Positions 1 through 15,000 of a DNA stretch of 64,000 nucleotides are shown in pieces. The DNA lies in NCBI GenBank assembly GCA_015227615.1, contig JAALGZ010000017.1, forward strand, positions 372,001 through 436,000. The letters are read 5' to 3'. The DNA comes from Labyrinthula sp. Ha. Its lineage: Eukaryota > Sar > Bigyra > Labyrinthulida > Labyrinthulaceae. Every line of letters begins with the position of its first letter. The first letter of the stretch is position 1. The notes under the pieces were generated by a model. It saw only the letters and a list, made by a program, of their open reading frames with translations, ran no database searches and was not told where the DNA came from. Both the position numbers and the translations under genes were made by a program.

Positions 1-3000
1 TCTTTGAAAAAGTTTTAAAGCTTCCTTCTTTAACAGTTGTCGTGGAACAGTTTACCGCAGAACCCTGACCAACCAAGAAAACTCCATCTCCGTAAGATTG
101 TACGTATTTTTCAAAGAAGGTGAAGTCAAAGATATTTCTAAGAAAGTCTGTATACTGCTTTGAATGATATTCTACCTGGACTTCCTTATTGGGAACGACC
201 TCTGCTAACCATATTCTCAGCTTGGATAAATCGTTCAAAGCAAGACAACTCGAACTGGTATTTAAAAACCCTAGTTTGAATCGAACAATTCCGCTTACCC
301 CATGAGCTGTTTCCATAACTAACCTTTGAGTAATAGGGCTGGTTCCAACAGTGAAAACACTCTTCTTATTTGGGTATCGCCTTAGAGAAACTACAGCGCC
401 TAAACCAGAAAAAGAAGTTAATGGGTAAATGAAGGGCTCTGGTTTTATTTGGCTTAACCTCCACCTCGACAGAACAAAATATATTTCATGTCCATTTGCC
501 TTGTACTCGAAGATATTGCCACTGAAATACTCTTCCATAGGTTCAGTCAATGTAATCGTTTTCTTTGTGCAACCCTCTGAAGCAACAGTAAAACTTCTAC
601 CGTTTAGGAAAAACTCATTGCTGAAATAAAAAAAATTGCACATGTAGCTGTCGCAAAGCATCTCCAAATTACCGGGGTAAATTTCACAACGTATGTTCTC
701 CACAATACGTGCACTCCTCTTCCAACTAATGGCATTCGCAACAGTTACGAATGATTCTAGTCTCTGTTCCAACTCTTCAGTCGTTATGTTATGGTTAAAG
801 GTCAACACCTCATCCGTTTTCAAATCTCTCAGAGACAAACTACCAGTTACAGGTCCGTATTTTGCATATGTGCGAAGTACAAAGAAATTTACATCTGTCT
901 CAAAACTCTCCAGGTATTGACTGTTTTTATCAATAACATGAAAGTCACCCTCAATGTTATTAAAGGAACTAAGAAGTAATGCCTGTACACAGTAACCTGA
1001 AGTGTAGTTACGATTAATGCGTTCAACACCAAACTCTTCGGCAGTCAGGTCCAGCAATTCCGTAAATTTAAGCTTCAAGTAATGTAACTGCTCCAATAAG
1101 CGCACTGATATTTTCCTATCTTTATACCGTATGAGAAATTTATCCTTAAGATTCAAACAATCAACTTTGGATTGAAAAAGCAACAACTTCTTGTTCAGTT
1201 GGTATTTTGTACATACCCCAGAGAACTTACTATCAACAAACGAAGAGCAAGTTTGGAATGAAGAATATGGAACAATAAACCTTGAATCTAATGAGGAACT
1301 CCAGCCACTGGAACTTACCAGCGATATTGCCGTGTAATTCTTGTTTGAGCATGTCAAATCAGCCTTTTCTATTGCAACAAATGTTTCGTTCTTGTCATAG
1401 GTGTTGAATGATAAATTTAACTGATAAAAAGAAGCATTAGGGTGGAAGGCAGTTATACTAACCACTGAATGATGTATTGAATCAAATAAATCCTGAGCCT
1501 CTAGAGTAGTCGCTCCAATGCTAAGTGACGGTAGCTTCTGCAGCGCAAGAGAAAACTTGACTTTGCCTTGAATGCTATTTTCTGCAGGACAGAAAAAAGT
1601 AAATACCTTATAAGGGAAAGGTGTATGCCTTGGGAGCACCTCTAGCACTCCTTTCTCCAACAGTTGCGATATTTTAGATGAAATAATAATTTTCTTAGTA
1701 TCCGCGTCATTCCGCTCAACTTCAAACTTAATATCTTCTCCTAACGACATCTTCATACAAGAGGGGTTGCGCCCGTTTGGCCACAACACTGAAAGAGAGT
1801 CACTTGAATTCTGGGCAATAATCTTGCTAAGACCTAGGTCAGTTCGTGAGCGTGTTCGAAGACACAGAAAATTCTTGAAGGATTCAACAGGGGGTTTATT
1901 AATGTCTATTTGGTAGACATCGGTAAACGATTCATAAGATATTAACTTGGATGAATTTCCAGGATAAACATGAAATAAAGGAAATTGAATGCCTGCAGCC
2001 ATATAATGGATTTCAACACAGCGCACTGGTTGCTCGCACTTCCTTTCTATTAGTTCGAAGGCACCAACAATAGGTGACCCGCGGAGTATATTGGCAAGAT
2101 CGTCCAATGAAATGTTAGCTTCAAGAGGAACTCGTAAATTTTCAATAACAATATATGAAGCGGGAAGAAACTGCAAGAGATGAACTTCCCCTTGGAAGCC
2201 ACCAAGTTCATGAGATTCTGAAATACTCCAATCAAGCCCAGAGGTGCACGTGCTATTGGATTTGGCCTCTAGCAAAACGGAATCATCTTCTGTAGAACTA
2301 GTAGCCATTAAACAACTCAGTTTCTTTGCATCACATGGTGCATCCGAGTCTTCTTCAAAAAGTGAAATTAGCCATAAAACAGAATTACTCGAATCTGGGC
2401 CAAACTTCTTGACAGATTCAACCTTCGAGTTAAGACTTTCAAGAGAATGTAGTGCAGCATAGAGTTCCTTTGCTGAGGTATTCTTGTATAAAATATTAGT
2501 AAATTTTCTTCTGTACGCGGGTGCTAGTATGGTACCATGACCAAATATTGGTACTGACAAAGTAATGGAAAACGAAATCGAATCAACTCTTTCTACGTGA
2601 TAAACTTTGCCAATAATGAAGAGAAAATCACCCGCACTAACCATGCTTGACCAATCATCTGCAGCTCCAGGAGCACCAGTTGATAGTGTCTGCTGCCCTT
2701 CCCGAAGTTGAAGAAGCCCAACAAAAGTTTCCTGTACAAAAACTGAAACATTATTTAGTTTATTTGGCCAAGGAATTGGAAGCATTAAATGGGTATCATT
2801 GACTAACATAAAGAGTTCAACCTGAACAACTTGACCATCAATCGAAATGAGTTGTTCAGCTGCAACTTGTGTTAGCCAACTGGCTCCCCATATCAATAAC
2901 ATTCTATCGCCAACGCCGATACTAGCTGTTCCGGCTAGTTGAACAGTAAAACTACTGGAAAAACCATGAGAGAAACGAAATCCATAATTTGAACTCTTTA

Positions 3001-6000
3001 CCAGTAGCTGATACGTTGAAAGACATGGTTCAGGTTGGCCAGGACTAAGTTGTTGAACCATACTAGTGGACTGATCCGCACCAGGTTTATCGCAGCTAAG
3101 GCGGGCGTTCAAGTGCGACGCTTTTAATGATACTGTAGGATAAAAAACCAATTCAAAGGCTGTATCACTTACTTGGTTCACAGTTGGTTCAGATACGATG
3201 CTAAGTTGACGCAGTGCCTGAACAAGCAACCCCGTATGGGGAATCACGGGGAAGCTGAACTCATCTTTCCATTGAAAATATATTTTGCAGGCCAAGGCAT
3301 CTTGTTCTAAATTCAACCTATATCGTGTCGCTAACTTCAAATACAATTCTAAGTTGAAGTTTTTGATTTGAAGTCCATTGTGTCCATACATGTTCCAAGG
3401 CTCCGGCAAGGAGGCGTCCAAGTAGAGCCTCTTGTTATTTGCATACCAGAGCACTCTTGATGGTGGAAGAGGAGCAGCATTAAGAGTTAACCCCTCTGAG
3501 TGGCAGGAGCCGAAATCACCAACACCCGCTTCTGTAATGGCGTGAATTCTGCAAAAATAGTTAATTCCAGGGGTAACATCTTGTTTTTTATATGTAAATT
3601 CTTGTCCACCTGCTGGACCCTGACTAACATCAATCACTGACAATGTGTGGATTTCAAGTTCACGAGACAAGAACGTATTAGAAATATCGACCCAAAGCTC
3701 AAAATGGCTAATCTTTGACCCACCTGTAAAAGTTGGTAATCTCCATTGAAATAACAGGCAATTCTCGCCACAAACAGATTGAACCACGTTAGTTGGTTTT
3801 GATGGCGGCACAAGCTTCGTCTTCCAAGCGAGGGAAGAGAATAGGACCGGTTTTCCCAACCCTGCTTCATTGCTTCCAGATGAGACTCTAAAATAATAAC
3901 CATGACTCTTGCTCAAAGGTTCCAATACTTGACAAAGGGATGGCTTGAGTTTTTGTGTGGCATATGGTGCTAACTGAACTATTGAGGCATGTTCAAGGCT
4001 ATCTGTTTGAAGAGCTAATGCAACACTACTTTGTGGATATGTGAAATGATCTATTGTAATTTGCCAGATAAACCCACCTTCAAGCGCTGGAGTGTATCGA
4101 CGCGAAACACTAACACTGCCAATCAAACTTGAAACAAGCAAGACTGATTGAAACTTACTAGCAGAGCAATTCCATGGGAGGTATTCTAGGAGTTCACTAT
4201 TTACTAACACTGCGAAGGAACCCCATGGAATCAAAGAACCAGTTCTGTAGAGCTTTATGCTAAAGGTTTGTCCCAAGGGGTTTAAATCATCCATACTTCT
4301 GGTACTATGACGATGCAAGTTTGAGTTGAAACTCAGCGAAACATCCCATTCTACTAAGAAGTTATTAATCAAGTGATCTCCCTTGTGTAAAGGAAGGTTC
4401 CAGCATATTTCGGCCGCAGTAGGAGACTTGGCATAAATAACTAAATCTCGGGGCAAACCAAGAGCTCGGTCTCTTAAATTAACAAATGCTTCATCACCTC
4501 TAACTTTCTCACTACTGCCAAAAGCGTTAACTATGGACACCTGAGAAAATACCTGTGAAGTATTGAACACATTTTCATTAGTTGTTGAGTGTTCACAAAA
4601 TACTTCAGAGAGTTCGTGGACATTTTTTTTACCATAGAGGTGTATTGCTGCCCTAATCTTTGATCTTGACCCTTTCACTACTGACAGACGCCAGAAAGCT
4701 TCACTGCTAATAGTCCATACGTCAGCGCGAAACTGACGCAAGCCTGGGTGTTGCCACAGGGCACTCTGAAGTGTATAGGCCTCCACAATAGCAGTAAGAG
4801 GATTACTCAGAGTTTCTAAGTAACATGGAACATACTCGTCAACCCCAACACCAAGAGTATCATACTCGGAGATTTTATAGACTGGCAATACAGTTTCATT
4901 TGTGAATACCCCTCCCAAAAACCTGTATGTGGTTGCATTCAAATAAGGTCCCAAACGAATCATTGAATCCTTTGCAAATAGACTAATGTTGGTTGGATTG
5001 GAAATAATGTTTCCTTCAACATTCCTAAATGCTAAGTGTATATGTGAGGCTGACGGGAAGTATCTGCAAGAGAGCAAACTGTTATCCATCACGAAAGCCC
5101 TTGTCAAACCTGCAGCCTCATGTAAATTCGACAGACCATTGGAAAGCTCCTGAATTATCTTCAGCTTTAGACTACTTCGATACACATCAATAACTTCGTA
5201 AATCTGATTGAAGACACGGACAAACTCAAACTTCACACAACATTCATCAAATCCCTCATAGGGTCCACTAATCCAGTATAACTCTAGTGAGGTATCATTT
5301 AGTATAAAGAGCGACGTGTCACATAATCTTTTCTGAAAATGTTTCAACTCTAGCGGAGGAAAACCAGCTCCAATTTGAAAATGAGAGCTTCCCAACTGAA
5401 TTATATCTTTGAACCGAACAATATTTGTGGCACAAGTATCTGTACCTATTTGAATTGTTCTCTTGTTCTGAAAGCTAATGCTATCCGAGGTATCAATTTC
5501 AAGTTCATAAGAAACTTCATGTTCTCTTGGCTTAAACCAAACCTGAATTTCAAAGGTGTTCGCAGATAATGAGCGGGTTGAAACTTTAATTGGAGGAGAA
5601 GGCGAGCGGTAGCTTTTGAAGATAAAAGTATCCGAAGCTGGTCCAAAGGATTTACCGCAGCTAAGAAACATGCGACCCCAGTAAGTAATTTCTGGCTCTA
5701 ATTTTTCTACAGTAATGCTTGAGTTTACTAAAACACCAGACGTAGAGTATAGGAAATTATTTCTGTTTCTTGAGTTAAAATCAAGGATTTTGTTCTCAAG
5801 AAACATATCTAGACCTTCAAAATTAAGATAAAATCGTTCTCTTATTCTTGATGGGCCCCTAAAGCGCACTAGAAGGTGTATTGAAGTTTGGTTTAGGTAC
5901 TGCTTGGTCACAAGTATGCTATCTACATCAAGGTTCAATTCCATGTTTTCCATGAATTCCACTTCCGAAGAAAGTATCGTCAATATTGAAGTTCGTGGCC

Positions 6001-9000
6001 TGCCATAGAAGTGATGGGTGCCGTTAATTAAAGGTGATGGTTCCAATGTGACATGATGAGAAGAGAGACCCAAAATTTTGTATATCTTGTGCTCCAGTAG
6101 AATGCTTTCACCAGGGGTAAGGGCGTAAAAATGTGAAGTTTGTGACACAAGTACTAGCTTTCCCTTTTCTATATGTACAGTACCCAATTCAATAGCAAAA
6201 GAAGTTCCATATGAAATACTAAAACGAGCATGGATATCCCGTACAACCAGGGTTAATCGAATACTATCCTCGTTGAAGAAAAAGCTTTCAACCAGATTTT
6301 GTTTCACCCATTCTAGGCGGTAGTACTGGGGTTTTCTGCAAGGGTTGACATCACACATTGTGCGCGCAATACCAATTTTCCCGGAGCTCACACAAAGTTG
6401 TTCAAAACCGGTAAATTTGAGGTTGCAAGAGTACTTTCCCAAAGTTATGCTTGGGGGTATAGTTTGTTTTGGACGTCCAAAGCCAATTGCATTGCCTACA
6501 GAAACACGAAAGTAATGTTCTATTCCCTGCTCTAATCCAGCTATATTCAACAAACCCCCGTTGTGAACTTCTACAATTGATTTCTGAATCATTAATTCAA
6601 AATTTGCCGAAGCCGAAACCTCCACTAGAAAGTGTGTCGAGGGTGTTCCCCCCTCAAACGTTGGTTTGCCGAACAATAATTGAACTGTGTTTGACGCATG
6701 TAAGGACAACAAAGGGTAACCACCACCTGGAGAGAAGAATGGGTGGCATGCTGTATGTGGCTTTACAGCAAGTGTTGCTACTTGTTTTGGGAAAGATTGA
6801 ACTACTTCACCAAAACCGAGTTGATTTTTGTACCTTACCCGAAAATGATACTCAGTCAATGGGTATAGATTGTCCACTTGTACTGCTTTAGCAGTTAAGG
6901 AGCCCGACCAACTGCAGTGGGCCAACTCAGTAGAACAAAACGAATAGCTATAACCAGTAGCTTGATTCAGCTCACATCCATTCGAGAGCTCGCAAAGGAG
7001 CACATCACAATGGCTACTAGGATATACAACTCTTACTTCGGAAAGCCATGAGGCTTTAATGAACTCCACATTGAATATTGTATCTGAACCATTTTTAGAC
7101 TTGGTAACAGTAAAATTAACGCTAGAATTTGATAGGTTGGAACTGAGAACCCCACGGAGTTCCAGCTCCGTCGCATTGAAAGGAACACAGCCCAAACTCT
7201 TCTCATTCAAGAACATTTCAAAACTGCCCCAGCTTCCTTCGACAAGGGTTTCAGCATTTAGGGATAAGTGCAACGGAGACGAATTGTTTATTGGAACGAA
7301 CCGTAATGCTGGAACATTTCCTTTTGTTAATCCTCCAAAAGTGATGTTCCAAACTTTAGCCAACATAATAGATGAGTTAGACACTATAACCTTATCGACA
7401 TTTGGCAAACTTCCAAGAACATGTGAAAAGTTAACCGAGGGAAATTGAAAGCTAACGCTTGTTGACAAATTTTGAACGTGACAAGAGCCACAATTACGAG
7501 AGTCAAAAACGGCCACGTATTGGGTAGTTTCCATTAGCAAGACATGGTCAACTCGCAACTGTTGTATTTCATATCGAAATTCAACTGTCTCGGGCATACT
7601 AAGACGAATCTGCTGCGTTTTGAACGGATCTATTGCTTGCTTCAAAACGATAACTGAAACATTAGTGTTTTCTATATCGAAATTAAACGGCCACACAGAA
7701 ACATTTGCACCAACGCTGCCAGGAAATTTAAGCAACCAAACAGTGGATTTGTTAACACCAGTTGAGTTAAAACTAGTGTAGGTTTTCTCTACCCTTACTG
7801 CCTCAGTATTTCCTAGAGTATTAAAAATAGCTTCGAACAAAGAGGCGCTTGCTGAAACTGGTATATATGGCGTACTCTCTAGGCGCTGTACTCTACAACC
7901 TTTACAAAACCTAGTGTCATATTCAAGACGAAACATGGCACTAGAATTGGTGGAAACGGCAACTACAGAGACAGACCGTTCCAGAAAAATTTCCCAGGGG
8001 GTAGAGGACCACTCAAGAACACTTTCAACCTGCGGCAGTCCACCATAGTCTAATGCTGATTCCCACCTTGCATTTAGCGAAGAAGTTGCTAAACTTTGCG
8101 CAACAACATTATCAGCCAGAGGCATGGGAGACACAAGCAGTGATTTTGGTCGTGCTGGAATTCGGCATGGTACTGTTGTATACACCATCGAAGTTTTTCC
8201 CTCGCCCAGCGAATTGGTTGTTTGCGCAAGAACGTAGAGGGTCCGCCCCATGGTAAGATTCTCAATCAGAACCCAGTAAACACTCTTGTTTTGCAAATAT
8301 GCAACTTCTATTATCGTTGGCCTCGAGAAAAGTTGCGAATATGTTTGTGTATATGTTATCTTGAAGCTAATAGGCCTGTTTGGAAGGGGTAAGCTGTGCT
8401 GTGAAAAGAAAAGTTTGATTTGAACTTGGCTCTCTGTATAATACACCTCATTGTTCTTATCTGCACCTCCCAATGTCAGTATGGGTGGTGCTTGAATCGC
8501 TCTCGGTACAATAAGGGGAATGCAATCAGCAATTAAATCAGGACAAGCAGCTTCACCTATTGTGCAGGATCCACAATTTGGAAATTCACCCATTCTATTC
8601 AAAGCTACAACTCTGACGTAATATGAAAAACCAGGCTCTAGCCCTGTAACCAAGCGGCTGAAACTGCTATAATTTTCTATGTCGGTGTAAATAAGATGTT
8701 GTGAAACACTTAAGTTCACTTCAAACAACACTTCCAGACGATATGACAGGACAGGACACCCGTTTACATTGATCGGCTCAGTCCATGCTACCCTTAAACC
8801 TGACTCATCAGTTAGATCTGAAGAAACAGAAACTTTTTGGGGCCCTTCGCTTGGTGCACAAGGGGTTACGACCGATGCTGGATGAATAATTAAACTACTG
8901 CCAAATTCGTTGCTTGCTGACGCAGAAAATCTGTAACTTAACCCAGGTGTGAGACTGCCACCATTGATGATAGTTGCCAAAGTGACTATCGCTGTATCTC

Positions 9001-12000
9001 CGCCAGAACAGTTATACTGAGAAATCTCGATCTGAGGAATGTCTTGTCCAGTGTTCACTTCAACAAGAACTAGAATTATTCTTTGTGCTTCTAGTTTAAG
9101 TGCAGCCTCAACGGAATAACCCCAGAGAGTTAAAATGGCATTAACCTCACGTTCAAACGAGGTTACAGAAGAGTTAGCAAGCAAACATGTAGAATGCATG
9201 GAATTAAACACAAAGCTTACCCAAGGGAGTTCTGTTCCCTCCAACCACGTAATTTCAAACTTCTGTATTTCAGAACCAAGAGAAACTCCACAACTTTGAC
9301 TTAGGCATCCAGTACTTGATCCAGAGAAATAAAACATAGGAAGGCACGCGAGAGAAGAATTGCTGAGAGTTGCAATAGAGTTCCACTTGAAGCAGAGCTC
9401 ATCGACAAGGCTTCCGATACCTGATATGTCAAAACCTTCATCTGTCCACCGCGGCATGCGAAACTCCAGATCTACAACTTGGCTAATAGATTTATTGGAA
9501 GGACGTAAATTAAGTAGAATTGGCTGGGAGGGAACTGCATATCTCGTAACAATTCCAGTCTCAGAAAAGTAATAGCGTCGTGATATAATGAAATTTCGAA
9601 CAAGCGATAATCGTACAAAATAGTTTTGATTAGGTGCTAAATCCTGAAGCAGAAAGAGGCTATTGTGGTGGCTGTCTAAACTAAGCTGGCAGTGCATTGA
9701 TGCACATAATTCATCCCCAAGCACACAGCAGTTTCCAGATATGTGATCAAGGAAACTGTAATCTCGAACGGCGAAAGACCTATCTAAACTCCACTCTAAG
9801 TAGAAACCAGTGGAAATATCACAATCTGCACATTTCCACATTAAGCCTATAGAAGAGTTGGAAACATATGCCCAACTCAATGCAAGAGACGGGTTAAACT
9901 CGTGCTTTGCTTTTGAAATTTTTCCTTCAGAAGTCTCAAGGACTAATTCCAGCGGTTCCAAAATGTTACCATTATCGTTTGATACCTTAAGACCAATACT
10001 AGAGGCTGAAGTAGTCCAGTAATAGAAGTTATATATAATAGCAGTTGGAGGATAAAATTGAGATGTACCATTTTGTACGAGATCCCATCCAATTTGATAG
10101 TTGCACATTTCAAGAACCGTGTAAGGAAGACTTGACGTGGAAACATAGGTCTGGTTACTGCCGCATGCAATAACCGACAAGTTGTTAGAATCTGCAGGGA
10201 TATATACAGCAAAAATGCTGGCCAGTTTGCTGCAGCTACTAGCATATACTGGTGTCCCATACCCTGCATTTAGTGTGTAAGGTGAAGCCCTGACATGAAA
10301 TGATTCAAACGGCAAATCGTAAAATCTTTCAAAGCCGCTCAGAGCCTTTGTCTGCTTCGAGACTACATCTTTGAATGCCAAGTCTGGAGATATTTCGATA
10401 AGCAAAAAGTCATCTTCGTATAGTGGAGTTCTTTCATCCCAGACGACCTCAACATACGTCACGTTTAAGTTACGAACATGCGCTCCTCCTAATTCGAAGG
10501 ATCCTAACCTTGGATTCATAAAATGTTCCACTGCTGGCTTAGACTTTAAACCTTTATATGCTGAGTAAACATCGATGTTTATCGATTGACTAAGGGAAGA
10601 GTGAAGAAAGGTACTCTGAATGTTTGTCCTGAGACCACCTCTGTGCACGGAATAAACTTTTACACATGGTAACGTTCCTTGTAGGGTCCCATGGCATGAA
10701 ACCATTCTCCCAGCATTTCCCAGAGAAGTTGTCACAAGAGGCAGTATTTCACGATTGTTTGACTGATACGAAATTATCCATCGATACCCCCAAAATCTCA
10801 TTGCGCAGCCGTCCTCTAATTTTTCTCTTACGACATTAACGCTTACAGTTACCCACGGCAAATCTTCCCAGTACTGTCTGAAATCAGTTGCAGAAACGTT
10901 GTAAGGAATTGGTGCAGAAAACTTACCGCCATACCATAAGTAAAAGAACCCTCTCAAGTCATTTGCTTTATACGAAACACAAGAGATCGAAATTTTTGCG
11001 CCTTCCAGACGAAGGACCTCATATTCAGGTTTTTCAATGCTTCCGTATTTAGTATTTGACTCAGTAGCCACAGGAAGCTCCCTCAATTGTCCATGTTCAT
11101 CCGTTACAGACGCCTTTATTGGAGGAATATTAACTGACAACGCACAGAGTCTCATGGATAAAGCACGTTGGTTATCCTCCTGTGAAACTAAATTCATCTC
11201 AATCATATTAAAATATCCTGTAATATACAACCAATCTTTAAGTTTCTTTGATAAATCTTGCATCATAAACGTAACAGTCTTGTCCAATAAATTAAATTGA
11301 AGATGGCAAGACAGGCAAATCCAAAGAGGCAAAGAGAGAACTTTGGTCGTGCAATACGAAATATTTGGGTAAATACGCATCATGAACATAGCATTAAGAT
11401 GGGCAAACGGAGCGTGTTGTTGCCAATACAACACAAGAATTCCAGGCCTAATTCTTAAATCTATCAATGTGGGACTTAAGAGTTTAGAGGGACGTTGGAC
11501 TAACCCTGGAGCAAGGACACCTGGCTGACTCCACCTATTGTCTAGACCATTAGACGCAAGGACTAAAACAGTAAACAATGCGCTGGGGGGCAAATTATAG
11601 AAAAGAAAATTATTGTCGTGGACATGAAGCGTTGATCTCAGTGATATTGCCTGAGAACGTAGTTCTTCAACCGAAATAGCGTGAGAGAGTACTTTACTCG
11701 TACCGGACGGTCCAGAGTGTGAGTAAACCTGTAACATGCGTCGTTTTTTCAGAGCATCAAGAAACACAATTGTCCATCTATGACAGGTAGCTACTTTCTC
11801 CTTCCAAATTTTAAGGGCACCTAGTTTAAGTGACACTGCTAGTTCTTGTTCGAACACAGCAGACACTTCTGTCAACCCCAAAGTGCGTGTTGACATATTC
11901 GCATAAACAAAATAACAATGTGATAGTGACACACCAGTCATTGGGCATAACTCAAGTTGTTGCTTCTCAAAACCAGGAAAATCTTCGGTTTGCACACCTA

Positions 12001-15000
12001 CTGCTACCTGCTGACCCCTTGTAGCAGTTACATTTGAAGAAACAAAACATTTTGTATCTATACTTTCTCCAATGAAGGCTGTTTCAAACAATATCTCAAG
12101 TACAAAGTATGATGGTTTATTCAAGTCAGAACTTGAACTCAGTTTCTCGAAATGTATGACCGTTACCAACCACACAGTTGGTAATAATAACAATTCTTTC
12201 CTTATATCTTCAGCTGTGTTTTCAAAAGTCAAGAAGCTTGTTTTGAACCCATTTACCTCCAACCAAAATAGCGAGTTTAAGTAAACAATGGGAAAGAATA
12301 TTTTTTGTGACCTAAACGTTGCAAACATATATGATGCAGAATAGTTTCTTTGGCTTATCCCAGTAGCGTGCATATAGAACTCAACTTTATATTTCGTTAC
12401 TGGTAGTCCACCATCATTTATAGGATTATCCCAAACTAACTTCATAGAAGCATTAGGAAAAGATCCAAAGATGTGTCGAACTTTCTGCGGCGGAGATGGT
12501 ACATCTGCGGGAATCACGTGGAACACACCGTTGCTAGTGTTCAGAGCTGAAAATCCTTGCTGATTATAACTCAAAACTTGTATGCTGATATCTCTTCCTT
12601 GCTGAAGGTTTTCTATTACTAAAGAACAAGGGGCCACAGTGCAACTATCACGCTTGAAAACTGGCATTTCTAAGTACGAACTGTTTCCAATCGATAATGG
12701 TTCACTACCCCATAAGACTCTGTACTTAGAAATAACTGAGCCACCTTCGAACTCGGGAGCTGAAAATACAACTTCAACAGATGAGGAACTTCGCACCACC
12801 GTTGCAACGTAAGTAGGGGGAGAAGGTTCCAAAAGAATAGGACTTTCCCCATGTGCTGAACTTAATTTAAAAGGAGAAATTGTTCGGTCATCTAGCTTTG
12901 AGACACGACCTTTGTATTTCGCGTTGGAAAGGTTTCGAAAGATGAACTCATTCAAGCCTTTACTATAATGAGATTTGTATCCTTCAGCAGCAACTCCAGA
13001 GTTTACAACAACTAGTGAAACAACCCTACCTCCCGAGCATTGTAAATTTTCACTGCTCAACCTAGGTTGCTCCGTATGAGGTCCAACTATACTATCGTAT
13101 GTTATTCTCCAGGAAAAGCCATTAAGCTGGTTCCATCGTTCAACACAGGTGATGTGCACACGTGAAATTGCCTGTAACGCTTTTTTAAGGCCCAAAGAGG
13201 AAACGTTTGCTTGCAGAAATATGCTATGGCGAGTTCCCACAATGAACTGAAAAAAACCTGAAAGTACATCGCTGCAGGAGATGTTAAGCTCAACAACTAC
13301 AGCTGTTCCAGAATTTTTCCAGATTTCTACTTTGGCTAGGGATTCAGAATTGTTCATGAAACTAGCCCATTCCAACCTTAAACTCTGGCTTGCAAGTTGC
13401 AGGTGCCTAATGCTTCTAGATTTAGGTGTCAAAGGTGCAATTGAAACAGCTCCAAAAGGCGACAAAGTAGGGTACACATAAACACCAACGCTTGAGCAGA
13501 TCCCAGCACCCATCTCGTTTGCGGCACAAACCCATATCTCTGTAAATCCGGGTGTTGAACCAAATGACACCTCATAAAACCCGGGACCAAATTGTGAAGC
13601 AGCAATATCCATGGAAATGTTAAGTTTCTCCCGTCTTGAAGGAGTTAAAACTTCGATTATGTACCCAAGGATATCGGCTCCGACATTTTCTTGTGGGGAT
13701 TTCCAGACGACAAGTACTCGAAGGAGCCCAGGCTCTTGCTGTGCAGAAAGGAAGGGTATTCTTGTAGGACGACCTCTGGGAGCGATGCTGATGGCGGTAG
13801 ATGAGAAACCAAACGAACTTCGTGATGTATTATATGAGGCTCGAACTCTAGCTGTCACATTCTTGCCAGGATGAAGTTGTTTCAGAGTGTAAGTCATGCC
13901 CCTATCACCGGATCGCCTTGCATATATTTTTGGACACGGTCCATTGTCACAGACTGTTGTGAAGTTACCAATGCTTGAGTCAGCTTCAGAGCAGTTTGTG
14001 CTCAGGGTACCATTTTGACAGATTCCATATAACCCAGAATAAGGGAAAAGGGTTTTTAACCCTAGTACTTCGTTTTCGATATCCAGGGACTGAAAGAATG
14101 TTAACTTAAGACGCAACGGTGTACGAGACAGAATCTCAAATAAAATGTCACCCAGAATAGTGTGAAAAGTCTTCTCTGCAAAGGAATCTACAAGGAAGAG
14201 CTCAAAAGGAAAATAGTCGCACCAGGCTCCACGGGCAGATAAAGAAAAGCCATTTCCTTCCTTCTGAGAGCTAACAGCATCAAAATATAGAGTCACAAAA
14301 ATGAGAACAGGTTCTGTCTTCCACCACTCAAGCATATACTCAGAAATTTCTACACCAGCGGGTACTTCATAGGGAGAAGACCAAGAAAAGGTGACAGCTG
14401 TGGAGTTCACAGGCACAGCGCTTAATGCAACTGGACTTCCAGGGAGAGGGGGTCGTACACTAACTTGTCCCTGAATAGTACTCAGAATACTTTCAGAGTG
14501 GTACATACGACAGCTTGGAACCACTTCGCGAACTTGACTACTAGACATCCATTCAAATGTAATAAAAGCATTGCCGAGAAATTCACGAAACTCAATAGTG
14601 ACTGGATAGTAATTGTCTTTCAGCAAGTTGGGAGTGGAGGTATTGACAGTAAAGCTGCCTTTCGACTCGAACTTATTTATCAAGATTTCATCCTCGAAGA
14701 AAAACCTAACAGCGTCATTAAAAGTAAAGAAAAATGTATAAGCTTCACTAAACCTTGGCTTAATATAGCCAGACCAATGAACAGATATGTGATCTTCAGC
14801 TTGCAAGACAATGTGACGTGGCCAATTGAAGTCGATAGTTTCATCTGTTCTAACCAGAACTGGTTGTCCACGGAACCAACTGTTCGTAAAATACTGACCG
14901 CTAAGCCCCCCTTGATCTAGTAGAAAAGAAGTTACTTTATGTAAACCAGTCCCTTGCAAAAAAACACTTCCCTGGCACACAAAGTTGTGGCAGGACACAG

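Noticed and set aside
14465-14920. Plus-strand frame of 151 codons
   Set aside because: It is antisense to the PA14 domain of the giant protein and has no domain, signal or composition of its own. The same holds for the frames at 23144-23596 (150 codons) and 6469-6891 (140 codons).
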